NCBI GenBank assembly: GCA_007127275.1
Contig: SKZP01000154.1
Span: 1-7,135, forward strand
Origin: Planctomycetota bacterium
GTDB lineage: Bacteria; Planctomycetota; UBA8742; SKZP01
DNA length: 7,135 bases
Direction: 5' to 3'
The notes under the pieces were generated by a model. That model was not told the origin of the DNA. It saw only the letters and a list, made by a program, of their open reading frames with translations, and searched no databases. Of the stretch, positions 1 through 6,559 are shown one piece after another (position 1 is the first letter of the stretch; each line of letters begins with the position of its first letter). A program made the position numbers and the translations under genes.

Positions 1-7
1 AGTTTTC

Positions 8-120
8 CAAGCCTACGAACTGCGTCGGTGGGCTCCGCTCGTTTGCAGGGGAGGAGGCAAAGTACCGTGGCAATACAAATGGTCGGTTGAATACGACCCA
101 CCGACGAAGTCGGTGGGCTT
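8..120. repeat. Compound palindromic (REP/BIME-like) repeat, copy 1
   Basis: Unit A starts CAAGCCTACGAACTGCG (8-24), matching 6287-6303 at 15 of 17 positions, and folds with GTCGGTGGGCT (24-34) into an imperfect hairpin with a 3-nt loop. Unit B (95-120) is a perfect 9-bp hairpin, CCCACCGAC with GTCGGTGGG around GAA, flanked by GA and CTT as in copy 2. The 60 nt between the units hold nothing recognisable and are longer than the 19 nt in copy 2. The element lies downstream of the ASPIC gene stop (175) and may shape its 3' end; the minus strand shows no T run after the stem. Confidence 0.75.
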
Positions 121-174
121 GGCGCGCGAATTCCGTTGCCGCCGTTTCTGATCCCCTTGTTGTGTGAGCCGCCG

Positions 175-1590
175 TTATTCGTGACGGCGTGGGTGGGGCA
201 CGACGAGGGTTTGATTTGGCGAGACCTTGGTTTGCTGATGGGTCGTGCCGTCCGGCCACTGGACGACGACACGCTGGATGCGCTCTTCTAGCTTCTTCAA
301 ACCGAAGTGGGCGACCGGCTCCATCTGGCACAGGTAGCCGCTGCCAGCGTCAATGCTGCGCACCTGGACGCTCTTGTCGGTGTGCAGCCAGACAATGGCC
401 CCTCGCGCCGGGGCGCCGAAGATGGTGCGCGGCTCGACGCGCAGCCAGGCGCGGTCGACGTCGGGACCGTGGTAGTAGGACAATGGCTGCCCGGCAGATT
501 CGCCGTGGGCGAGCAAGAGCTCGAGGCGGCCGTCGCGGTCGAAGTCGGCGACGGCGCCGCCGGTCCCGTGGCCATGCGGCTCGGCGGCGGCACCGAGGTC
601 GGCCTCGTGCCACTCGTCGTTGCCGGAGCGAATGAACAGGCGGTTCGGTTCGTTGATGTTCTGAAAGAACAGGTCGTGGCGACCGTTGTTGTCGAAGTCG
701 CCGGCAAGCAGGGTGCGTACGCGGCTCGGCCGGGCCATCTCGCGCGGTGCGACATCCTCGAAGGTGTTGCCCTCGTTGTGGCGGAAGTAGCGGTGGCGCC
801 CTTCCCAATTGCCGAGGGCAATGTCGAGGCGACCATGGCCGCCGTCGACCGCAGCGAGGCCGCGGGCGTGCTCCCGCGGGTCGTCGAGGCCGCGGGCGCG
901 GGCGGTTTCGAGGAAGGTGCCGTTGCCTTGGTTGGCGAAGAGGAAGTTCGCGCTGTTCTCGTTGCCGGCAAGAATGTCCATGTGGACCTGCGAGACGAGC
1001 GGCATGCAGAGCAAGGAGCGGCCGCCGGTGGTGAAGGCAATGTTCGCCTCCGGGGCGACGTCAACGAGGATTCCCTCCGGGGTGAACTCGTAGAGTCGCA
1101 GGGGCCCACCGTAGTTGGCGACGACGAGGCCGTAGCGGCCGTTGCCGAGCCGGTCAATGGCGCAGACGCTGCGCCCGGCGGTCTGGTTGAGCACCGCCTG
1201 ATTCTCGGGCAACTCGAAGAGGTCAATCCACTCGCCGCCCTGGTAGTCGAACAAGCGGTCGGCGAAGCGCTTCGGCCCCATGAAGGTGTCGCTGTTGAGC
1301 ACGTAGATTTCTTCGCGCCCGTCGCCGTCAATGTCGGCGGCCGCAGCTGCAATGGCCGCGCGGTCCATGTCGGCGAGCACCGGGTCGGCAATATCCACGA
1401 GTGCGGTGCCTTCCCACTTGTAGACCTTGTTCGGCCCACCCAGCGAGACGTCTCCGCCGTCTTCACGTTGCTGGGCGAATCCGCAGACAAAGGCTTCGTA
1501 GGTCCCGTCGCCGTCGACATCCGCGACCGCCATGCCGTAATGCAGGTGTGGCGGATTCGGCACGATCAGCGAGCTGCGGTCAATGAACAT
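175..1590 (-). CDS. FG-GAP/VCBS repeat protein with C-terminal ASPIC/UnbV domain (CRTAC-like)
   Basis: This 471-aa protein has at least six calcium-loop-like FG-GAP/VCBS motifs: DVDGDG (24-29), DIDGDG (86-91), DRLGNG (146-151), a degenerate DGGHG (249-253), DFDNNG (298-303) and DFDRDG (349-354). They imply a beta-propeller. Residues about 388-465 form an ASPIC/UnbV domain with its usual landmarks GSGYLCQMEP (416-425), HFGL (428-431) and WPDGT (445-449). The family resembles CRTAC1 and is usually extracytoplasmic and thought to bind calcium; its biochemical role is not settled. The ATG at 1590 is favoured by GAGGA 7 nt upstream. Neither this start nor the one at 1665 gives a signal peptide: the N-terminus is MFIDRSSLIVPNPPHLHYGM and leads directly into the first repeat. 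The gene follows the kinase on the same strand after 217 nt, so co-transcription is possible but not shown. Family assignment is firm, location and role are not. Confidence 0.92.
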   Translation of the reverse strand: MFIDRSSLIVPNPPHLHYGMAVADVDGDGTYEAFVCGFAQQREDGGDVSLGGPNKVYKWEGTALVDIADPVLADMDRAAIAAAAADIDGDGREEIYVLNSDTFMGPKRFADRLFDYQGGEWIDLFELPENQAVLNQTAGRSVCAIDRLGNGRYGLVVANYGGPLRLYEFTPEGILVDVAPEANIAFTTGGRSLLCMPLVSQVHMDILAGNENSANFLFANQGNGTFLETARARGLDDPREHARGLAAVDGGHGRLDIALGNWEGRHRYFRHNEGNTFEDVAPREMARPSRVRTLLAGDFDNNGRHDLFFQNINEPNRLFIRSGNDEWHEADLGAAAEPHGHGTGGAVADFDRDGRLELLLAHGESAGQPLSYYHGPDVDRAWLRVEPRTIFGAPARGAIVWLHTDKSVQVRSIDAGSGYLCQMEPVAHFGLKKLEERIQRVVVQWPDGTTHQQTKVSPNQTLVVPHPRRHE

Positions 1591-1597
1591 GCAAGAG

Positions 1598-1602
1598 TCC
1601 TC
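1598..1602 (-). promoter_or_regulatory. Ribosome binding site of the ASPIC/UnbV gene
   Basis: GAGGA on the minus strand is 7 nt from the ATG at 1590, which sets the start there rather than at the in-frame ATG at 1665. A CACGTG hexamer (1602-1607) abuts it. Confidence 0.7.
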
Positions 1603-1765
1603 ACGTGCCGGCGCCTCGGGGTCGCTCGCATTGCGGCCCCCCACGTGGAAGCGGAGCAATAGCATACCGCCGAAGGGGAAGCCACAGCCGCTTTTTCAAT
1701 CCTCATGCGGCGAATCTTACAGGGCCAACGCCCGACGGCCGTTGAGGTTTCCGTTTTGAGGCGAG

Positions 1766-1785
1766 CGCAGGGCGCTAACCCTGCG
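1766..1785 (-). terminator. Hairpin downstream of the kinase stop, weak terminator candidate
   Basis: CGCAGGG (1766-1772) and CCCTGCG (1779-1785) form a perfect 7-bp stem with a 6-nt loop, 22 nt past the kinase stop codon. No T run follows on the minus strand, so it is not a classical intrinsic terminator. It may instead be a small palindromic repeat or a 3'-end stabiliser. Confidence 0.3.
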
Positions 1786-1807
1786 AGGCACGCGCCCTTC
1801 GGAAGTG

Positions 1808-4800
1808 TCACTCCTCGGAAGCGAGGCTGTGCCACAGGAGTCGGTGGGCCAACTCGTCGACCTCCGACTCGCTCATGCGGGAACGCGCGTCAGCAACGGC
1901 CTCCGGCGCTTTCGCCACCCACGCGGCACGCGCCGCAAGCGCCGGCGGCACTGCGTCGCCACGCTGTCGCGACTCCTCGAAGCAACGGTGCGCGAAGGTC
2001 CACGCCCCCTGGGCGGCGTAGGACTTCCCCCGTTGCCGCAGGTCGACGTGCCCGTCTCCACGGTTACCAATTCTGTCATTGGCAAAACCCTGGCCGTGGC
2101 CGCTGCCGCCGGCTCCTTCACGTAGCTCCAGTTTCCAGATTTGCACAAGCCCGGAGTCGCTGCCGAAGGCGAAGCGGCTCGTCTCCGTGGGGGCGCTTTG
2201 CAGAGGCAGTACGGTTTTCGGCATGCTCGGCCGGGTGCTGAACACGTAGCGTGGCGAGTCGAACTCGGCTCCTTCGTCGAAGTGCCAGAGTGCCGCCGAC
2301 GCCTCGTTGCCCGAGAGGGTCAACAAGTGAGGCCAACTCGACGACTCCCCGAGGACAATCATCTCGCCGAGCCGCTCGGCATGTTCGCCGTGCAGGTGGG
2401 CGGTTCGCTGCCAGGTGCGCGTAGCCGGCTCGCGAGCGAATATGTCCAGTCGGGCGGCGTGGCGGTAGGAGACGTACAGCCGCGTCCCCGCGGCGTTGAG
2501 GGTTAGCGACTGCGGCGAGTCGTACAATTCAACCAGCGGCTCGGGCGAAAGCGGCACGACGGATTCTCCAGCAAGCCGCCAGCGACGCAACGTCTGCGTG
2601 TGCGCGTCGAGTTGCACGAGCATCCGCCCCTGCTCGGCAAAGGCGACGGTCCGTCCCGGCGCCTCGACGCCAACGGAGCGCGGCACCGGCTGCGGCACCC
2701 GCGAGCCGCCGACGTGCCAGAGGTAGAGCCCCGGCTGTGCGGGAGTCGCGTCTAGGTCGTGGGTCTCCCCAGGCGCAGGCGGCCGGTGTAGCAGCACCCG
2801 GCGCCCGTCCGGGGAGACACCTTGCGCAACCGGCAGCAAGGGGGAGACGTCGTGATCGAGAGTGATCCGTTCGAGGTCCGCGCCGGCCAGCAAGTCGAAC
2901 TGGCGCAGCGTCGTCTCGCGACGCACTTCGTGTACCGCAGCGGTAACCGCACTGCGCCCGTCGGCGGCAAAGCCGGCGGCGAGAACCCGTCCCCCCGCGT
3001 GGCGGAACTCGCGCAACAGCCGCCCCGTGAGCACGTCCCAGACCTGCACCACCCCGTCGGCGTCGCCGCTGAGCATTAAACGGGCCTCGTTCGCGCCGCC
3101 CCCTGCCAGCGCCTCGTCGCTCGCAAGCGCGGTCACCGGCGCACGGTGCCCCGTACGCACCTGTACGCCCCCGTGTACGCCGAGACTGTAGACGGCGACG
3201 CGCCCCTCGGCAAAGCCGGCGAGCAGCAGCCCCGCCTCCGGCTCCAGCGCCACCGTGGCGGCGTCCGCAGGCAGCGCGAATTCGTCAAGCAGCCGCGGTG
3301 TGCGCCGGTTCAGCGAAAGTAGCTCCAGGTGACCGTCGGTCACAACGTATACGTGTCCGAGCTCGGCGGCGGCGACCGTGCGGACGCCGGTGCGGTGCGT
3401 GTAGAGAGTGTCGACCTCTTCGCCGGTTTCCGCGTCGTAGGCCTCGGCATACTCCTCGGTGCCGGCAACGACGCGTAGCCCCGGCCGTGCCGCACCCGGC
3501 GCCACCTCGACCACGGCAAGCGCGCCGGGCGTGGCCGCGTGGGGCAAGGTTACGCGCCAGGAAGGTTCGAAGGGCTCCGCCGTGTCATGGTTGCCGGGGG
3601 CGGTTTCGTCAAGCTTCCACGCGGCGAGGGTGTTGTCGGCCCCGAGGCTGAACAGCGTGGCGCTCGCTTCGTGCCAGGCCAGCGCGAACACTGCCCCGGC
3701 GTGGGCCTGCGCAATCCGTTGCACTTCGTAGCCGTCGCGTAGGTTCCAGCGCACCAGCGTGCCGCCGGCGGTCCCTACCCAGATCTCGCGTTGCGACGCC
3801 GGCCGCGACGCCGTTGCCAGTACCGCGCCGAGCTCGGCCCCGGGCAAGCGCACCTCGCCTGGCGGCTCCTCCCCCGCAAGCGTCATCAGCCGCAACGTCC
3901 CGTCGGCGGACGCAATCAGGAAAGCTCCCGGACGCAACCGCTCCACCACCGGCGCGGGTTGCACGAGCCACCCGGCCTCCGGTGCCTTCGGCCACACCTG
4001 CGGCGGCTCGAGCGGCGTTCCCTGTGCCGCGTCGAAAACGTGTGCCTCGCCGCCGGCCTCCACGGAAAGCATGCGCCAGCCGTCCGTGGCAAGATGAAGC
4101 GCTTGCGGCGTGCCCCCGCCGGGCAGTTGGAACTGTTGCACTGGCTCCGGTGCCAGGCGAGCCGTATCCCAGAGGCCGAGGGCCGCGACGGCAGCGTTGT
4201 CGTGGTCGCGACGGGCCAAGATGCGCTGCGCCTCGGCGAAATTGCGCTTCGCCTGCACCCAGTGACCGAGGCCGACAAGCGAGCGCCCCCGGTACAGCGC
4301 CGCGTCGGCCAGCATCAACTCCGCGTCGTCGCGACTCGCCTGCGCCGCCTCGCGTTCCCGTTGCGCGTCGAGTGCGTGCCTCTCCGTCTCGGCGCGCTGC
4401 AGGGCCACCTCGCGGCGCTCCGCGGCGACATCCTGCACGTAGCGGGTCACCCCCGCAATCAGGGTGCTGGCGAGCAGCAACACAAGCAGCGTCACCGCCG
4501 TGACCGTCACCCGGTTGCGCCCCGCCCACTTGCGCAGCACCTCCCACGGCGAGGCATCCTCGAGCGGGCGGTGCGTTAGGAACGCTTCGAGGTCGTGGCG
4601 CATCTCGACGAGGCTCGGGTAGCGCTCCTCGCTGCGGTAGGCAAGCGCACGCCCCACAATGCGGTCGAGCTCCGGGGGCACCCGCTCGGGAAGCCAGTCA
4701 GACGCGAGGGCGTCCGCGCCAACTCGGCCGTTGACCGCCGCGGCACCGGAGGCGTCGTCGCTTCCGGCACGCCTCGCTGCTCCGGTGTGGTTGCCATTGC

Positions 4801-6094
4801 CGGCCCCGTGGCGCTTCGCCTCCGTAAGCGTTCGCTCCACGTACCGGCTCGGCAACTCGAAGGAACCGTCCAGGACCCGGTCGAGCACCCCTTGCTGCTT
4901 CGACTCTCCGAACGGCCGCACCCCGGTCAACACCTCGTAGAGGATCACCCCCAGCGCCCACACGTCGGTGCGTGCGTCCACGGCGCTGTTTTCCGCGCGC
5001 GCCTGCTCCGGTGCCATGTAGGCCGGCGTGCCGACGCGACCGCCGAACAGCGAGCGCTGATCCGGCGCCGCCTGCGCCGCCTGCGCCGCCGTGGCGGCGA
5101 CGCCGCGTCCCTGTGGCGACTCCCCGAGCAGCGCGGAGAACTCCGCAAGGTCGAGTCCCGTCTTGTCGAGCAGCCGGGCAATCCCCCAGTCGAGCACGGT
5201 GACGTCGTCGAAGTCGGCAATGTAGATGTTCTCCGGCTTGACGTCGCGGTGCACGACCCCGTGCGCGTGGGCGAAGCTCAACCCGTCGCAGACCTTGATC
5301 AATACCTTGAGCAGTGCCTCACGGCTGGCCGTCTCCCGCCTCGCCGTCGTGCGCCCCGCGTTCCGTGCCTGCAACAGCTCGCGCAGCGTCGCCCCGCCTT
5401 CGAGGTAGCGCATTACCAGGTAGGGGTTGCCTTCGCCGTCGAAGCCAAAGTCGTGAATGGGCACGAGGTTCGGGTGAACGAGTTGGGCCCCGACGCGCGC
5501 CTCGAGCAAGAGGCTGTAGCGGAACAGTCGGCGGGCCCCGTCGCCGGAGGTGCGCAGCGAGGCGAGGTTCAACCGCTTGAGCGCCACCTCCCGCTGCAAG
5601 TAGCGGTCCCGCGCCCGCAGCACCTGCCCGAACGTGCCGTGACCGACGACCTCGAGCAGGTCGTAACGCCGCTTAAACCGGTCCGCTTCGAATGTGAGAA
5701 ACGCGGCGGCGTCGCTCGACGAGCCGGTGTCGGCCTCGACCGGCTGGGTGCGGCCCGGGCCCGAGGCGCTTGCGGCATGGGGCGCCGCCTCGCTCAGAGC
5801 GTAGGCGTACACAGTGTCGCCGTGTGCCGCGACGACGGTCAAGCCGCGCGCAGTGCCGTCAAACTCGGACGCTGCCGGGGCCACCGGCGGGTGCGCAATT
5901 GCCTCGTCGAGCAACGCAATGAACAACTCGTGCGCCTGCTTGCTAAGTCCGCGCACATGCCGCAACGACGGCGTATGCCCCGCATCCGGCACAAGCCACG
6001 CCAAGGCCGTCTCCAGCTCCTCCGCCACTTCCGAAGGCGCGCCGCCCTGTGCCCGCATCTCCGCAAGCCGCCGTCGAAAAAACGCTGCATCCAT
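1808..6094 (-). CDS. Membrane-anchored Ser/Thr protein kinase with WD40-type beta-propeller sensor half
   Basis: This 1428-aa Hanks-type kinase probably phosphorylates cytoplasmic proteins in response to something bound by its C-terminal half. Residues 1-140 are a helical N-terminus I do not recognise. The kinase domain (about 143-507) has the Gly loop GHGTFGQV (151-158), Lys173 in ALK, Glu198 in helix C, HRDVKPEN (282-289, Asp284), DWG (302-304) in place of DFG, and GTPAYMAPE (355-363), so it looks active. Two insertions stand out: an Ala/Gln-rich activation loop (about 310-350) and a Gly/Ala/Asn-rich segment (about 418-468). A transmembrane helix (529-553) precedes a charged coiled coil (553-592), a TPR-like helix pair (about 600-630) and WD40-like repeats (about 650-1325), with endings such as VQVWDVLTG. 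A second TPR-like motif (1351-1379) follows. One membrane span predicts that the propellers are outside the cytoplasm. Such kinases are common in Planctomycetota. Substrate and ligand are unknown. Confidence 0.93.
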   Translation of the reverse strand: MDAAFFRRRLAEMRAQGGAPSEVAEELETALAWLVPDAGHTPSLRHVRGLSKQAHELFIALLDEAIAHPPVAPAASEFDGTARGLTVVAAHGDTVYAYALSEAAPHAASASGPGRTQPVEADTGSSSDAAAFLTFEADRFKRRYDLLEVVGHGTFGQVLRARDRYLQREVALKRLNLASLRTSGDGARRLFRYSLLLEARVGAQLVHPNLVPIHDFGFDGEGNPYLVMRYLEGGATLRELLQARNAGRTTARRETASREALLKVLIKVCDGLSFAHAHGVVHRDVKPENIYIADFDDVTVLDWGIARLLDKTGLDLAEFSALLGESPQGRGVAATAAQAAQAAPDQRSLFGGRVGTPAYMAPEQARAENSAVDARTDVWALGVILYEVLTGVRPFGESKQQGVLDRVLDGSFELPSRYVERTLTEAKRHGAGNGNHTGAARRAGSDDASGAAAVNGRVGADALASDWLPERVPPELDRIVGRALAYRSEERYPSLVEMRHDLEAFLTHRPLEDASPWEVLRKWAGRNRVTVTAVTLLVLLLASTLIAGVTRYVQDVAAERREVALQRAETERHALDAQREREAAQASRDDAELMLADAALYRGRSLVGLGHWVQAKRNFAEAQRILARRDHDNAAVAALGLWDTARLAPEPVQQFQLPGGGTPQALHLATDGWRMLSVEAGGEAHVFDAAQGTPLEPPQVWPKAPEAGWLVQPAPVVERLRPGAFLIASADGTLRLMTLAGEEPPGEVRLPGAELGAVLATASRPASQREIWVGTAGGTLVRWNLRDGYEVQRIAQAHAGAVFALAWHEASATLFSLGADNTLAAWKLDETAPGNHDTAEPFEPSWRVTLPHAATPGALAVVEVAPGAARPGLRVVAGTEEYAEAYDAETGEEVDTLYTHRTGVRTVAAAELGHVYVVTDGHLELLSLNRRTPRLLDEFALPADAATVALEPEAGLLLAGFAEGRVAVYSLGVHGGVQVRTGHRAPVTALASDEALAGGGANEARLMLSGDADGVVQVWDVLTGRLLREFRHAGGRVLAAGFAADGRSAVTAAVHEVRRETTLRQFDLLAGADLERITLDHDVSPLLPVAQGVSPDGRRVLLHRPPAPGETHDLDATPAQPGLYLWHVGGSRVPQPVPRSVGVEAPGRTVAFAEQGRMLVQLDAHTQTLRRWRLAGESVVPLSPEPLVELYDSPQSLTLNAAGTRLYVSYRHAARLDIFAREPATRTWQRTAHLHGEHAERLGEMIVLGESSSWPHLLTLSGNEASAALWHFDEGAEFDSPRYVFSTRPSMPKTVLPLQSAPTETSRFAFGSDSGLVQIWKLELREGAGGSGHGQGFANDRIGNRGDGHVDLRQRGKSYAAQGAWTFAHRCFEESRQRGDAVPPALAARAAWVAKAPEAVADARSRMSESEVDELAHRLLWHSLASEE
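4436..4510 (-). other. Transmembrane helix of the kinase
   Basis: Residues 529-553 form a 25-residue hydrophobic stretch rich in Val, Leu, Thr and Ala (core AVTLLVLLLASTLIAGV). It is preceded by basic residues (RKWAGRNR), as expected for the cytoplasmic side, and followed by the coiled coil. It separates the kinase domain from the propeller half. Confidence 0.85.
5065..5091. repeat. 9-bp tandem repeat in the kinase activation loop
   Basis: Three head-to-tail copies of GCGCCGCCT, the last ending in G, encode the Ala-Ala-Gln run AATAAQAAQAAP within the long activation loop (residues about 333-344). Because the unit is a multiple of three, copy-number change would lengthen or shorten the loop without breaking the frame. 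Confidence 0.75.
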
Positions 6095-6103
6095 GGAACA
6101 AAG

Positions 6104-6108
6104 CTCCC
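6104..6108 (-). promoter_or_regulatory. Ribosome binding site of the kinase gene
   Basis: GGGAG on the minus strand is 9 nt upstream of the ATG at 6094. It is the reason for preferring this start to the in-frame ATG at 6400. The longer version would translate straight through the palindromic repeat and add 102 residues with no recognisable domain. Confidence 0.65.
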
Positions 6109-6197
6109 ACCACGCGTCGACAAAGCGCGCCTCGCCTCTCGCCGGCACGCTACCCGCGAGAAAAACCAAGATGTACCGCCCACGCGCCGCAACCAAA

Positions 6198-6225
6198 ACT
6201 CTAGCATGTCGACCGCGAAAGTCCA
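6198..6225 (-). promoter_or_regulatory. Possible sigma70-like promoter of the kinase gene
   Basis: On the minus strand TGGACT (6225-6220, four of six matches to TTGACA) and TAGAGT (6203-6198, four of six to TATAAT) are 16 nt apart. This would give a leader of about 90-100 nt before the ATG at 6094. It lies in the gap downstream of the repeat and overlaps a CCACGTGG palindrome (6223-6230). In GC-rich DNA such a match is weak evidence. Confidence 0.25.
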
Positions 6226-6286
6226 CGTGGGTCGAGGGGGTGCCGCTTGCAGCGTGCATCCCGGCGGTTGGGAATGGTACTTGCCA

Positions 6287-6363
6287 CAAGCCCACGGACT
6301 GCGGCCCATGATGGGTCATGCGCGACCGACAACCGAGACCCACGGGCCGCAGCCCGTGGGCTT
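6287..6363. repeat. Compound palindromic (REP/BIME-like) repeat, copy 2
   Basis: Two units lie in tandem. Unit A begins CAAGCCCACGGACTGCG (6287-6303) and runs to TGGGTC (6312-6317). Unit B (6337-6363) is a perfect 9-bp hairpin, CCCACGGGC with GCCCGTGGG around a CGCA loop, flanked by GA and CTT. The outer arms also pair with each other: 6286-6307 is complementary to 6344-6365 with one mismatch, and TGGGTC (6312-6317) pairs with GACCCA (6337-6342), so the whole element can fold into one long hairpin. The same A-B pair occurs at 8-120. It sits between arsC and the kinase and could limit read-through or stabilise transcript ends, but it has no T tract. Confidence 0.8.
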
Positions 6364-6365
6364 GT

Positions 6366-6559
6366 AGAATCTCCCCTTTTGCGGATGCACCGCATCCCAA
6401 CCACCGCCACCGGATGTAACGACGCGAAGAGTCGTCGGATGTGTCGGTTCGTTGTTGTGCGCTCGAATCAACCCAGGAATGCCATCAGGCGCCCGTACGG
6501 GGCGACGGAAAGCCAATTCGCAATCCAACGGGAGTGATGTTGCCACCCCTCGGGGCGAC
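6366..6559. other. Gene-free stretch downstream of arsC
   Basis: No convincing gene lies between the arsC stop and the palindromic repeat. The sequence holds several small palindromes: GGATGC with its complement around a 3-nt loop (6383-6397), ACGAC/GTCGT around a 7-nt loop (6419-6435) flanked by a direct repeat CGGATGT (6411-6417 and 6436-6442), the perfect palindrome CCCGTACGGG (6492-6501), and CCCC/GGGG just after the arsC stop (6546-6555). None is followed by a run of T on the minus strand, so no intrinsic terminator for arsC can be named. The open frames here on both strands lack a ribosome site and any recognisable protein. Confidence 0.6.

Noticed and set aside
97..117. Intrinsic terminator of the ASPIC gene
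   Set aside because: The stem is strong but no run of T follows on the minus strand, and the same hairpin occurs elsewhere as part of a repeat, so repeat is the better description.
307..1662. 451-codon plus-strand open frame antisense to the ASPIC gene
   Set aside because: It mirrors the FG-GAP/ASPIC gene, whose repeats and C-terminal motifs are unmistakable. The Val-rich antisense product has no family resemblance.
1661..1689. Promoter for the ASPIC gene around TATGCT (1666-1661)
   Set aside because: The -10-like hexamer matches four of six positions, but the sequence at the right distance for a -35 (GGCTGT) does not resemble TTGACA.
8..6363. CRISPR array or integron-like attachment sites
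   Set aside because: There are only two loci 6 kb apart, with no regular spacers, no cas genes and no integrase. The palindromes fit REP-type elements better.
4595..6367. 590-codon plus-strand open frame antisense to the kinase
   Set aside because: The opposite strand encodes a kinase with all catalytic motifs in order. The antisense peptide has no recognisable domain, and long antisense frames are expected in GC-rich coding DNA.
6095..6400. N-terminal extension of the kinase to the ATG at 6400
   Set aside because: It would translate through the palindromic repeat, adds no recognisable domain, and a good ribosome site precedes the ATG at 6094.
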